From Halanaerobiales bacterium (GTDB lineage Bacteria > Bacillota > Halanaerobiia > Halanaerobiales > DTU029): a stretch of DNA of 64,000 bases. Positions 55,840-64,000 of the stretch are shown here, piece by piece; within the stretch, counting starts at the first letter, position 1, and the number at the start of each line of letters is the position of its first letter. The stretch lies in NCBI GenBank assembly GCA_029981855.1, contig JARRCS010000001.1, forward strand, positions 124,001 through 188,000, written 5' to 3'. The position numbers and the translations under genes are program-made. The notes below the pieces were generated by a model, which saw nothing but the letters and a program-made list of their open reading frames with translations, searched no databases and was not told where the DNA came from.

Positions 55840-57486
55840 ATGGTTAGTGTTGAGATTGCTGGAAACAAATATGATTTTACCAGAGGTACCACCCTGGAAG
55901 AGATTATAGAGAGGGTTGAGCCAGATGATAAGGAGATTATTGTAGCAGGGATAATTAATAATCAGCTCTGTGATTTAACTACCCCAGTAAGGGATGATTG
56001 TAAGCTTAAGTTTCTGACCATCAATGATGAGTTCGGTAACAGGATCTACCGGCGCAGTTTATTTTTAGTACTGGTCAGGGCTATTTATGAGCTCTTTCCG
56101 GGAGCCCAGCTCTCAATTGAGCACTCTATAAGTAATGGTATATACTGTGAATTACATAAAGATAGTCCTTTGACCCAGCGGGATTTAAGTAGAATCGAAT
56201 TTAAGATGTATGAGCTGATTAATGCCGATCTACCCATTACCGGCAAAGAGTTACCTGTTGAGGAGGTAAAAGAGATTTTTTCCCGGCAAGGGTTTCTGGA
56301 TAAGGTCAAGCTACTTAATCAGTTAGAGATTACAACCTGTCCAGTTTACGAACTGGATGGGGTTTATGACTACTTTTATTTTAACATGGTTCCCCGGACA
56401 GGGTATCTGAAACGATTTGACCTTCACTACAGGATGCCTGGATTTATTCTTCTTTACCCCCAAAAGGGAAATCCCTATCAAGTCCCGGAATTTATTGAAC
56501 AGCCTAAACTGGCTAGTATTTTCCATGAATATGAAAAATGGGGAGATATTATCGGTGTAGGAAATGTAAGTGAGTTGAATAGAATGATTGCCGAGGGAAG
56601 GGTCGGCGAACTGGTCAGAATTTCCGAAGCCTTACATGAGAAAAAGATAGCCAATATAGCTGATAAGATCTCCGATAATATCGAGAAGAAACGTATTATC
56701 TTAATTGCAGGCCCCTCTTCATCAGGAAAGACGACCTTTGCCCAGAGGTTAGCCATTCAGCTCAGGGTAAATGGTTTAAGACCGGTGGCTATCTCTACGG
56801 ATGATTATTTTGTTGACAGAGAGGAAACACCACTTGATGAAAACGGAAATTACGACTTTGAGGCTATTGAGGCCATCGACCTTTCCCTCTTTAACGACCA
56901 CCTGCTGGAGCTACTCCAGGGAAAGAGGGTTGAGATTCCGGTCTTTAATTTCCAAAAGGGGGCCAGGGAGAGCCGGGGTAAATATCTCCAGATAGAGGAG
57001 GATCAGCCCATTATCATCGAGGGTATCCATAGTCTGAATGACCGTTTGACACCTATCATACCTCAGGATAATAAATTTAAAATCTATGTAAGTGCTCTGA
57101 CCCAGCTCAACCTTGACAGGCATAACCGGATACCTACCACCGATACCCGGCTTATTAGAAGGATAGTCAGGGATCATCACTTCCGGAACCACCCGGCTGC
57201 CAAGACAATCGCCTACTGGCCCGGTGTGCGCAGGGGGGAAGAGAAGAATATCTTTCCCTTTCAGGAGAATGCAGATGTAATGTTTAATTCTGCCCTCATC
57301 TATGAACTGGCCGTTTTAAAGAAATATGCCGAACCTTTACTTGAGGCTATTAGCCGGGAAGAGGAGGGCTATTATCAGGCACGGCGTCTGCTCGGATTTC
57401 TGAAGTGTTTTAAGCCTATGCCAGAAGAGGATATTCCCAGAACCTCTATTCTAAGGGAATTTATTGGCGATAGTGCCTTCCATTAA
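55840..57486 (+). CDS. TGS domain nucleoside (uridine-like) kinase
   Basis: A 548-residue protein. Residues 1-60 form a TGS domain, then a ThrRS-like second additional domain (about 70-180, VLVRAIYELFPGAQLSIEHSISNGIYCE), then a P-loop kinase (GPSSSGKTTFAQRLA at about 289, with STDDYFVDREETP) of the uridine-kinase superfamily. Nucleoside kinase activity is inferred; specificity is unknown. Ends 4 bp into the convergent HAD gene. GGAGGGAAGCTG precedes the start. Confidence 0.88.
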   Translation: MVSVEIAGNKYDFTRGTTLEEIIERVEPDDKEIIVAGIINNQLCDLTTPVRDDCKLKFLTINDEFGNRIYRRSLFLVLVRAIYELFPGAQLSIEHSISNGIYCELHKDSPLTQRDLSRIEFKMYELINADLPITGKELPVEEVKEIFSRQGFLDKVKLLNQLEITTCPVYELDGVYDYFYFNMVPRTGYLKRFDLHYRMPGFILLYPQKGNPYQVPEFIEQPKLASIFHEYEKWGDIIGVGNVSELNRMIAEGRVGELVRISEALHEKKIANIADKISDNIEKKRIILIAGPSSSGKTTFAQRLAIQLRVNGLRPVAISTDDYFVDREETPLDENGNYDFEAIEAIDLSLFNDHLLELLQGKRVEIPVFNFQKGARESRGKYLQIEEDQPIIIEGIHSLNDRLTPIIPQDNKFKIYVSALTQLNLDRHNRIPTTDTRLIRRIVRDHHFRNHPAAKTIAYWPGVRRGEEKNIFPFQENADVMFNSALIYELAVLKKYAEPLLEAISREEEGYYQARRLLGFLKCFKPMPEEDIPRTSILREFIGDSAFH

Positions 57487-58064
57487 AGCTGGAAATACTT
57501 AAAGATATAATCCCTGATCTCTTCCCAGTTATTAACCCTGACCAGGTTATTTTGTGCTTTAAGATAACGGTTATGGTATTTATTAACCAGGATTACCTGG
57601 ATGTTATTGGCCAGTAATTCTCTGGCAGTTTCTGCATGATCTTCAACAAATAATTGAATATTTTTCTCTACTGCCAGAGGGGCCTTAGAGTCCTCATGGA
57701 TTAAGGTGGTATAGGGGATCTGATGTTTCTTAAGCCAGCCCTCGGTCAGGGAGTGGTACCTGCTATTACGGGCGGTAATCAAATAGATTTTAAAGTCCTT
57801 TCGGGCAAGCTGGAGAAGGGTTTCTTTAGCCCCCGGGGCAGGATTTACCTGACTATAGATATTCTCCAGGTGTTCCTCCAGAAAACCATCAATGACATCA
57901 GAGGAGAGGTTATAGGCCTCCATAAAATTATAGACATCTCTGGCCCTTTCTATCTTTTTACCCAGGTACTGACAGAGTCTATCATGCCAGATATTATCAT
58001 TGGGATGGCTTTCATCTGTCAGGACACCGTCTATATCAACACCGATTATTTTCTGATCAATCAT
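57483..58064 (-). CDS. HAD family 5'-nucleotidase-like protein
   Basis: A 193-residue HAD hydrolase with GVDIDGVLTDESHP (motif I, catalytic Asp), ITARNSR (motif II Thr) and LFVEDHAETARELL (motif IV Asp). It resembles the 5'(3')-deoxyribonucleotidase branch. AGGAGGTTG lies upstream; start is ATG 58064 or TTG 58067. Overlaps the nucleoside kinase gene by 4 bp tail-to-tail; their substrates could be related, which is inference. Confidence 0.83.
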   Translation of the reverse strand: MIDQKIIGVDIDGVLTDESHPNDNIWHDRLCQYLGKKIERARDVYNFMEAYNLSSDVIDGFLEEHLENIYSQVNPAPGAKETLLQLARKDFKIYLITARNSRYHSLTEGWLKKHQIPYTTLIHEDSKAPLAVEKNIQLFVEDHAETARELLANNIQVILVNKYHNRYLKAQNNLVRVNNWEEIRDYIFKYFQL

Positions 58065-58190
58065 CAATAATCAACCTCCTGAAATAATCTTCTGTTTATG
58101 ATATAATATATTATCAGTTATTAGAATAAAAGTCTAGTAAGGTGCTAAGTTTTAAACAAGGAGGAAGTCCAGTTCAGAAAGGATGTGCTT

Positions 58191-58826
58191 ATGACAGCTA
58201 AAGATCTTGAGCAGATCATGACCATTCTGGCGGAAAAATATCCTGAACCCGAAACAGAGCTAAATTTTTCTACTCCTTTTGAACTGCTAGTAGCAACAAT
58301 TCTTTCCGCTCAATCTACAGATAAACAGGTAAATAAGGTAACGGAGAGACTTTTTAAGAAATATAACAAACCGGAGGATTTTGCCAATCTGGAAAGAAGA
58401 GAACTGGAAAAGGAAATAAACAGTATAGGTCTCTACCGGAATAAGAGTAAGTATATTATTGAGACCAGTAAGATCCTGCTGGATAAATATGGTGGCAGGG
58501 TGCCCGCTACCAGAAGGGAACTGACTGAATTGCCTGGGGTAGGCAGAAAAACGGCCAATGTTCTCCTGGCCTGTGCCTTTGCCAGGAATGCGATCCCCGT
58601 TGATACTCATGTCTTCAGGGTGGCAAACCGCCTGGGCCTGGCAAACTCCGACAGGGTTGATCAGGTTGAAGAAGAGTTAATGAAGGCTGTACCTGAAGAT
58701 AGCTGGGCTGATATGCATCACTGGTTAATCTTTCACGGCCGCAAAACCTGTAAGGCCCGGAATCCTGAATGTAATCGTTGTGAACTTAAGGTCTATTGTA
58801 AGTACTACCGGGAGAGGAGTAAATAA
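58191..58826 (+). CDS. nth: endonuclease III
   Basis: A 211-residue DNA glycosylase/AP lyase. Helix-hairpin-helix LPGVGRKTANVLL with catalytic Lys, the Asp in VDTHVFRV, and a C-terminal 4Fe-4S CKARNPECNRCELKVYC (CX6CX2CX5C). Removes oxidised pyrimidines. ATG 58191 chosen over GTG 58185. Overlaps the next gene by 1 bp. Confidence 0.96.
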   Translation: MTAKDLEQIMTILAEKYPEPETELNFSTPFELLVATILSAQSTDKQVNKVTERLFKKYNKPEDFANLERRELEKEINSIGLYRNKSKYIIETSKILLDKYGGRVPATRRELTELPGVGRKTANVLLACAFARNAIPVDTHVFRVANRLGLANSDRVDQVEEELMKAVPEDSWADMHHWLIFHGRKTCKARNPECNRCELKVYCKYYRERSK

Positions 58827-59734
58827 TGAAATACTTAAAGAGGATAGATCTACACACTCATTCTGCCTATAGTAGTGACGGCGAATTTAAACCGGCTTCT
58901 TTAGTAAGGTTGGCGGGAGATGCTGGTTTGGCGGCAATAGCTCTCACCGACCATAATACAATGGAAGGGATACCAGAGGCTATTGAGGCGGGTAAGAAAT
59001 ATGGGGTTGAGATTGTCCCGGGAGTAGAGATTGATTCCCAGTACGGGGATTATTCCAGTATTCATCTCCTGGGCTATTATTTAGATCCTACTGCTAAAAA
59101 ACTATTAGATTTTTTGCAGGGAATGAGAGATAGATATTATCAGCAGGCTAAAAAAAGGGTAAGGAGGCTTCAGGAACTGGGGTTTGAAATCACCTATGAG
59201 GAGGTACTGGAGTTTGCCCCTGATATTCCAGTAGGTGTTATCCTGGCTGAGGTTCTTTTAACCAATGGTAAGAATAATTATCATCCCGCCCTAAGACCTT
59301 ATCTTCCCGGGGGTGAGAGGAGTGGTCAGCCCTATTTTAATTTTTATCTGGATTTCTTTACCAGGGGTAAGATAGCCTATATCCCCTGTGAATATCCCCG
59401 GAGTGATGAGGTAATCGATTTAATAACTACTCTCGGCGGTATTCCGGTGTTAGCCCACCCCGGATCTGCCTTTGCTGCAGGGAATAGTAAGGATATCCGG
59501 GCAATTAAGGAATTAATTGGGGCAGGATTAGCGGGAATTGAGGCCTATAGTACCTACCATGGTCCTGAGGAGATGGAAGAGTTTGCCCAACTGGCTCAAA
59601 AATACAACCTTTTAGTGACGGCCGGGAGTGATTTCCACGGCAAACTAAAACCGAAGATTGCCGTAGGGGATGTTCCCAATAATAATTATCAATTATTAAG
59701 GAAATTAAAGGAAACTGCCGGGTCCCGTTCTTGA
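58826..59734 (+). CDS. PHP domain phosphoesterase
   Basis: A 302-residue PHP protein. DLHTHSAYSSDG and TDHNTMEGI carry metal-binding His and Asp; EIDSQYG, AHPGSAF and GSDFHGKLK complete the site. Similar proteins hydrolyse nucleoside 3',5'-bisphosphates or 5' oligonucleotide ends. Coupled to nth by a 1-bp overlap. The stop codon overlaps the -35 box of the ilvE promoter. Confidence 0.9.
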   Translation: MKYLKRIDLHTHSAYSSDGEFKPASLVRLAGDAGLAAIALTDHNTMEGIPEAIEAGKKYGVEIVPGVEIDSQYGDYSSIHLLGYYLDPTAKKLLDFLQGMRDRYYQQAKKRVRRLQELGFEITYEEVLEFAPDIPVGVILAEVLLTNGKNNYHPALRPYLPGGERSGQPYFNFYLDFFTRGKIAYIPCEYPRSDEVIDLITTLGGIPVLAHPGSAFAAGNSKDIRAIKELIGAGLAGIEAYSTYHGPEEMEEFAQLAQKYNLLVTAGSDFHGKLKPKIAVGDVPNNNYQLLRKLKETAGSRS

Positions 59735-59759
59735 CAAAATCCCAAGATAATTATATAAT
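59731..59759 (+). promoter_or_regulatory. consensus promoter of ilvE
   Basis: TTGACA (59731-59736), exactly 17 bp, TATAAT (59754-59759). The -35 box shares bases with the stop codon of the PHP gene. Confidence 0.85.
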
Positions 59760-59804
59760 ATTTAACAATTATAGAAGTCATTTTTAAAAAGGAGGAACGG
59801 AGTA

Positions 59805-60707
59805 GTGAGCAGGAAGATCTATTTAAATGGTGAGATAGTCCCCGAAGAAGAGGCTAAGATTTCGGTTTTTGACCATGGTTATTTATATGGTGACGGTATT
59901 TTTGAAGGTATCAGGGCATATAACGGGCGTGTTTTTAAACTTGAGGAGCATATTAAAAGACTCTATCAATCGGCGAAAACTATTATGCTGGATATTGGCC
60001 TTACCCCCGAGGAGATGCAGGAGGCTATTTTAGAGACAATCAGGGCGAATTTACTGCGGGATGCTTATATCAGGGTGGTTGTTTCCCGGGGTGTAGGAGA
60101 TCTCGGGCTTAATCCCTTGAAATGTAAAAAGCCCACCATTGTCATTATTGCCAGTGAAATCGCCCTCTACGATCAGGAGCTTTATGAAAAGGGCCTCCAT
60201 GTTATGACCGTACCAACCCGCCGTAATGGGGCTGAGATGGTCAATCCCAGGATTAAATCACTTAACTATCTAAATAATATCATGGCCAGAATTGAAGCCA
60301 ACCTGATCGGTGCACCGGAGGCAATTATGCTTAATAATGAAGGTTATGTTGCCGAGTGTACCGGTGATAATATCTTCATTATTGAAGGGGATCAGCTGAT
60401 AACTCCTCCAAAATATGCCGGTATCCTGAAGGGCATTAAGCGGGAAGTGGTGATAGAGATAGGCGAAACACTGGGCTTGAAGTTGAGAGAAGAGCTCTTT
60501 ACCCGTTATGACCTTTATAATGCCGATGAATGTTTCCTGACAGGTACTGCTGCCGAAGTAATACCTGTTGTTAAGATAGATGGACGCGTGATCGGTGACG
60601 GTAAACCTGGTGCCTATACCAAAAAGATTATTGAAGAATTCAGGAGATATGCAAACTCCAATGGTGTTCCCATTTATCCGGAAGAAGACGAAGTCAAGGT
60701 CTCATAA
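59805..60707 (+). CDS. ilvE: branched-chain amino-acid aminotransferase
   Basis: A 300-residue class IV PLP aminotransferase. It has FDHGYLYGDGIFEGIRAYNG, the PLP lysine in NPRIKSLNYLNNIMARIEA, EAIMLNNEGYVAECTGDNIFII and FLTGTAAEVIPV. Catalyses the last step of Leu, Ile and Val synthesis. GTG 59805 with AAAAAGGAGGAACGG. D-alanine aminotransferase is a close relative but is less likely. Own promoter and terminator. Confidence 0.93.
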   Translation: MSRKIYLNGEIVPEEEAKISVFDHGYLYGDGIFEGIRAYNGRVFKLEEHIKRLYQSAKTIMLDIGLTPEEMQEAILETIRANLLRDAYIRVVVSRGVGDLGLNPLKCKKPTIVIIASEIALYDQELYEKGLHVMTVPTRRNGAEMVNPRIKSLNYLNNIMARIEANLIGAPEAIMLNNEGYVAECTGDNIFIIEGDQLITPPKYAGILKGIKREVVIEIGETLGLKLREELFTRYDLYNADECFLTGTAAEVIPVVKIDGRVIGDGKPGAYTKKIIEEFRRYANSNGVPIYPEEDEVKVS

Positions 60708-60721
60708 AGAATACGGGCAGG

Positions 60722-60757
60722 GCCTCTGCTTTTATTATCTAAGCAGGGGCATTTTTT
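60722..60757 (+). terminator. intrinsic terminator after ilvE
   Basis: GCCTCTGCTT (60722-60731) and AAGCAGGGGC (60741-60750) pair with one G-U, followed by ATTTTTT. Confidence 0.88.
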
Positions 60758-60821
60758 CTTCTCATGATGCAGGAAAAGAGGGATGATTAGCGTATTATTT
60801 AAGTAGTAAAGGAGGATGTTT

Positions 60822-61238
60822 ATGAATACTTATCTGACCGGTAGAATATTGTTGGGACGCTTACCTAAGGGCGGAGATCTTTTAAAAGAGATTACCCGGG
60901 TGGTGACCGAAAATGGGATTGAGACAGGAACACTAATGGTCATTGGAGCGGTCTCCAAGGCAAGATTTGGTTTTTACGACCAGGAAGGACGGGAATATCA
61001 TTATAAAGAGGTTGACCGGCACCTGGAGATAGTAAGCTGTAGCGGAAATATTTCTCTGCTGGATAATCAACCTATGGTCCATGCCCACATTGTTCTGGCC
61101 GATGAAGATGGTAATACCGTTGGCGGGCATCTGGCCGAAGGAACGGTTATCTTTGCCGGAGAGGCCTATATCCGGGAACTGAAGGGGGAGAAGCTGGTGC
61201 GCTCTTATGATAAGCCTACGGGGTTAAGCCTGTGGTAA
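60822..61238 (+). CDS. PPC/DUF296 domain protein
   Basis: A 138-residue protein of the PPC (DUF296) fold. VHAHIVLADEDGNTVGGHLAEGTVIFAGE holds the conserved His residues thought to bind a metal in prokaryotic members. Function unclear; in plants the domain accompanies AT-hooks. ATG 60822 is chosen with AAAGGAGGATG at good spacing. 19 bp before the PhoH-type gene. Confidence 0.88.
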   Translation: MNTYLTGRILLGRLPKGGDLLKEITRVVTENGIETGTLMVIGAVSKARFGFYDQEGREYHYKEVDRHLEIVSCSGNISLLDNQPMVHAHIVLADEDGNTVGGHLAEGTVIFAGEAYIRELKGEKLVRSYDKPTGLSLW

Positions 61239-61257
61239 ACCGGGGAGGAGTTTTAAG

Positions 61258-62571
61258 ATGAAAAAAATCTTCGTGGTCGATACTAATGTCCTTTTAACAG
61301 AGCCCAGGGCCATTTTTTCCTTTGATGAACATGAGGTAGTCCTGCCTCTGGCTGTTGTGGAGGAGATCGATGACCAAAAGGCAAGAAATAATTCCATTGG
61401 CTATAATGCCAGGGAGACATCCCGGATACTGGATGGATTAAGGACAAGGGGAAAGTTAAATGAAGGTATTGAACTGGATAATGGAGGCAGACTGAGGATA
61501 GCTATTGATGGCAAGGATCTTATTCTTCCCAGAGGTTTAAGCTCCACCAAGATGGATAACAGGATTATCTCAACCGCAATCCATCTACAGAAGGATAACC
61601 CTGATCGGGAAGTTATTCTGGTATCAAATGATATTAATCTCAGGCTAATCGCTGATACCTTTGGTTTGCAGGCAGAAGAATACCGCTCCAACAGGTTATC
61701 CGATGATGAAATCTATTCGGGAACCCATGAAATTGATGTAACCGCTGATGTTATCGATGCTTTTTTCCGGGATAAGGGGATAAAACCGGAACAGCTGAAT
61801 AGTGATGAGATCCGTTTATATCCCCAGGAGATGATTCAGCTAACGGCAGTAGACCAGCAGGGGAGGACAGCTCTGGGCAGGTTTGACGGTGAACAAATAG
61901 TTCCCCTGAGGTTTACGAAAAAGGCCCCCTGGGGGATTAAACCCAGAAATAGAGAGCAGTTGTTTGCCCTGGAGTTATTATTAGATGACGAGATTAAATT
62001 AGTTTCTCTGGTCGGTAAGGCGGGAACAGGTAAAACCCTGCTGGCCTTAGCGGCAGGATTAACCAAGGTTACCGAAGAGGAGGTTTATAAGCGCCTTTTG
62101 GTAGCGCGCCCGGTGGTACCGCTGGGTAATGATATCGGCTTTTTACCGGGTACCAAGGAGGATAAGCTTCAGCCCTGGATGCAGCCTATCTTCGATAACC
62201 TGGATTTTATCTTGCATCAGAGTAGGGGGTCGAGTGTGTCTTTTGATTATCTGGTAGAAAAGGACTTAATTCAAATAGAGGCCTTAACCTATATCAGGGG
62301 CAGGTCCGTACCTGAACAGTATATAATAATCGATGAGGCCCAGAATCTTTCGGTTCACGAAATTAAGACTATTATTACCAGGGCGGGTAAGAATACCAAG
62401 ATCGTTCTGACAGGTGATCCTTACCAGATAGATAATCCCTACCTGGATCTCCATACAAATGGATTAACCCATCTGGCCCATCGCTTTCATCAGGAAAAGA
62501 TTGCCGGCCATATCACTCTTGTCAAGGGAGAGAGGTCTAAGCTGGCAGAGATAGCAAGTAAACTTTTATAA
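61258..62571 (+). CDS. PIN-PhoH family ATPase (PhoH2-like)
   Basis: A 437-residue protein: N-terminal PIN ribonuclease domain (VVDTNVLLTEP with the first Asp, VEEIDDQK, SNDINLRLIA) followed by a PhoH ATPase (Walker A GKAGTGKT, Walker B IIIDEAQN). Members of this architecture are RNA helicase/ribonucleases. GGGGAGGAG precedes ATG. It shares a terminator with the convergent MerR gene. Confidence 0.93.
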   Translation: MKKIFVVDTNVLLTEPRAIFSFDEHEVVLPLAVVEEIDDQKARNNSIGYNARETSRILDGLRTRGKLNEGIELDNGGRLRIAIDGKDLILPRGLSSTKMDNRIISTAIHLQKDNPDREVILVSNDINLRLIADTFGLQAEEYRSNRLSDDEIYSGTHEIDVTADVIDAFFRDKGIKPEQLNSDEIRLYPQEMIQLTAVDQQGRTALGRFDGEQIVPLRFTKKAPWGIKPRNREQLFALELLLDDEIKLVSLVGKAGTGKTLLALAAGLTKVTEEEVYKRLLVARPVVPLGNDIGFLPGTKEDKLQPWMQPIFDNLDFILHQSRGSSVSFDYLVEKDLIQIEALTYIRGRSVPEQYIIIDEAQNLSVHEIKTIITRAGKNTKIVLTGDPYQIDNPYLDLHTNGLTHLAHRFHQEKIAGHITLVKGERSKLAEIASKLL

Positions 62572-62578
62572 ATAAACC

Positions 62579-62609
62579 GGCTCCCTGTTGATATTTTCAG
62601 GGAGCCCTT
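62579..62609. terminator. terminator between phoH-like and MerR genes
   Basis: GGCTCCCTG (62579-62587) pairs perfectly with CAGGGAGCC (62598-62606), with CTTT after. Likely works for the + strand gene, perhaps both. Confidence 0.7.
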
Positions 62610-62612
62610 TAA

Positions 62613-63143
62613 TTAGTCATTATTCTTTTTACCCCACGGTAATAGCCTCTGCAGGAGATTATTATTGGTTTCCTTTTTCTCATCAAGGCGCTTCCTAATC
62701 TCTTTAATTAGATCCCTGTCTCTCCGTTCTGAGGTTATATTTAAGAGCTTTATCGCCTGCAGGTACTCAGCCTTTAGATTCTTCTGCCCCTTCTTTAGTT
62801 CTTCAATTCCATCTTCAACCCCATCTAGTTTATCGATCAGAATAGAAACCAGTGAACTAATTCTGTTATCTGTTTCCCCTACCAGAGTAGCAGCAATATC
62901 CTGTTTACTCTCCTCCAGGTTTAAGATCTCTCTTACCTGTTTTATCGAAAAATTTTGGTCATATAAATACCCCTTTATTTTCTCCAGATAGGCTATATGT
63001 TCTTCTGAATATTGTCTGTACCCTTTCTCATTACGGGGGATTTTGATAAAATTACCAAGTTCTGATTCCCAGTACCTTAAAGTAGATGGGGCTACATTTA
63101 GCAACTTGGCAGCTTCTGAGGTGGTATAACTTTTCTTATCCAT
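62613..63143 (-). CDS. MerR family transcriptional regulator
   Basis: A 176-residue protein. N-terminal MerR winged helix (YTTSEAAKLLNVAPSTLRYWESELG, then NEKGYRQYSEEHIAYLEKI), followed by a helical coiled coil (about 95-165) and no ligand domain with cysteines. Resembles MerR/RacA-like chromosome-binding or sporulation regulators more than metal sensors, though target is unknown. Starts at ATG 63143 with AGGGAGG upstream on the minus strand. Confidence 0.87.
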   Translation of the reverse strand: MDKKSYTTSEAAKLLNVAPSTLRYWESELGNFIKIPRNEKGYRQYSEEHIAYLEKIKGYLYDQNFSIKQVREILNLEESKQDIAATLVGETDNRISSLVSILIDKLDGVEDGIEELKKGQKNLKAEYLQAIKLLNITSERRDRDLIKEIRKRLDEKKETNNNLLQRLLPWGKKNND

Positions 63144-63374
63144 ACTTTAAACCTCCCTTTTTTATTAGCCTCAACCCTTAGCTTTAAACTCTGAATTCTC
63201 TTAATTAATTCTGGATAAATTATGAAATTCCTGCAACATTTTGAAAAAAATATCTTTAACCATAAAATAACATAATTTCTTACGCTTTTAGGAAAAGGAT
63301 TAAAGGCGCGTTTCTAGAAATAAATATATATACGTCAATAAATTTATTCTAAATTTAGGAAAGGAATTTACATA

Positions 63375-64000
63375 ATGAGAAAAGTATACATATATTTGAT
63401 TGTAATGGGGATTTTTGTCAGTATAATTGTCTCCTTTGGATATAATTACTATATAATCCGGGCTGGAGCAGGGGCTGATCAGGTAGAGGATAAAGAGGTT
63501 GTTAATATTGATTCATTATTAGCCGCCGGCAAAAAGGCCTATTATAGCGGGGAGATAGAGGAGGCCAAAGAGAAATACTCCAGGGCACTTGTAGAGCAGC
63601 CTGGGGATATCAGGGCCCTAAAGAATCTATTCTTTATTACCCAGGAGGGCGGGGAGCTGAAGGAGGCACTTAAGTATAATCAACAGCTGGTGGAATTAGA
63701 ACCGGAAAACCTACTCTGGAGATATGAGCAGGGTTTAATTCTTTTTCAACTGGGGAGGTACAAAGAGTCCCAAGAGGTTTTAACAGGGGTTTATCAGGAG
63801 GTTCTGGAATTAAAGGAAAACGATCAGAAATCGATACCCCTGTCAGAAAAGAGGGAGGCCCTTCTCTATTATTATCTAGGTCAGGCTGCAGAAAAATTAA
63901 AACAAACTAAGGAAGCAGAATTCTTTTATCAGCTGGGGAAGTATACACTACCCCACTTGACTCTTAATTATACTGCCCTGGCCAGACTCTATAAAAAGCA
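63375..64000 (+). CDS. TPR repeat membrane-anchored protein (3' end cut by window)
   Basis: Open from ATG 63375 to the window edge without a stop (208 codons visible). One N-terminal transmembrane helix (YLIVMGIFVSIIVSFGYNYYI), then tetratricopeptide-like helices: SLLAAGKKAYYSGEIEEAKE, NQQLVELEPENLLWRYEQG, LGQAAEKLKQTKEAEFFYQL. Function unknown. Upstream AGGAAAGGAATT supports the start. Preceded by 230 bp divergent from the MerR gene without other genes. Confidence 0.8.
   Translation, partial: MRKVYIYLIVMGIFVSIIVSFGYNYYIIRAGAGADQVEDKEVVNIDSLLAAGKKAYYSGEIEEAKEKYSRALVEQPGDIRALKNLFFITQEGGELKEALKYNQQLVELEPENLLWRYEQGLILFQLGRYKESQEVLTGVYQEVLELKENDQKSIPLSEKREALLYYYLGQAAEKLKQTKEAEFFYQLGKYTLPHLTLNYTALARLYKK

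Noticed and set aside
61258-62571. PIN-PhoH gene as a toxin-antitoxin pair with the PPC/DUF296 gene
   Set aside because: The upstream protein does not look like an antitoxin, and this PIN-PhoH architecture is common as a stand-alone housekeeping gene.
1-64000. CRISPR arrays, tRNA and rRNA genes
   Set aside because: No regularly spaced direct repeats and no tRNA/rRNA signature were found on reading the intergenic regions.

Overview
The window looks like the chromosome of a low-to-moderate-GC, anaerobic, spore-lineage Firmicute. The gene mix resembles Halanaerobiales (a Halothermothrix-like genome), but that placement is inference from gene content, not a match I could test. Supporting points: pta-ackA fermentation genes, SpoIIP and SpoIVA, a YIEGIA/capping-subunit pair, an IspH-S1 fusion, FabK as the only enoyl-ACP reductase, strong AGGAGG ribosome sites, and frequent GTG/TTG starts. 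No tRNA, rRNA, CRISPR array, prophage or transposase gene was seen. Almost all genes are on the + strand; the exceptions are tmcAL, an OsmC-like gene, a HAD nucleotidase and a MerR regulator.

Layout. 1-4463: DUF362 protein, patatin-like esterase, YlbL-type PDZ/Lon-like protease, and convergent tmcAL. 4730-7006: pta-ackA. 7017-15679: yceD-rpmF, then the FapR-controlled lipid operon fapR-plsX-fabH-fabK-fabD-fabG-acpP-fabF and rnc. 16525-22447: aromatic block aroH-aroF-tyrA-aroA, then trpE-trpG behind its own consensus promoter and a TRAP-type attenuator. 22583-26220: cmk, plsC and the ispH-rpsA fusion. 26361-36949: sporulation and envelope block (DUF1614, SpoIIP, YIEGIA, capping subunit, two DUF3189 proteins, DUF512 radical-SAM-like protein, der, plsY, gpsA, spoIVA, HU). 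37161-43999: TrkA/TrkH potassium uptake, DUF89 phosphatase, pgsA and several unknowns. 44058-52544: mtaD, a Zn-ribbon/RadC-like protein, a VWA protein, a UPF0182 giant and a YfmF/YfmH M16 pair. 52724-60707: NSS transporter with a 38-residue MetS-like subunit, queG, a TGS-nucleoside kinase, nth, a PHP phosphoesterase and ilvE. 60822-64000: PPC/DUF296 protein, PIN-PhoH ATPase, MerR regulator and a truncated TPR protein.

How it works together. Membrane-lipid synthesis is the main theme: the fab genes build acyl chains, PlsX/PlsY/PlsC with GpsA make phosphatidic acid, and PgsA leads to phosphatidylglycerol. FapR, with a recognisable operator, couples this to malonyl-CoA. The second theme is chorismate flow, with tryptophan apparently sensed by TRAP at trpEG. 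The third is engulfment and spore-coat functions.

Most notable signals: (1) a textbook-like TRAP site in the trpEG leader, with eight NAG triplets at an exact 5-nt period, an alternative pairing and a terminator; (2) a family of intergenic palindromic elements sharing 17-bp inverted ends, from a 208-bp full hairpin to solitary ends; (3) an apparent CTG start for ispH-rpsA; (4) an uncharacterised sporulation membrane gene set around YIEGIA; (5) a RadC-like protein that has lost its metal-binding histidines and gained a Zn ribbon.
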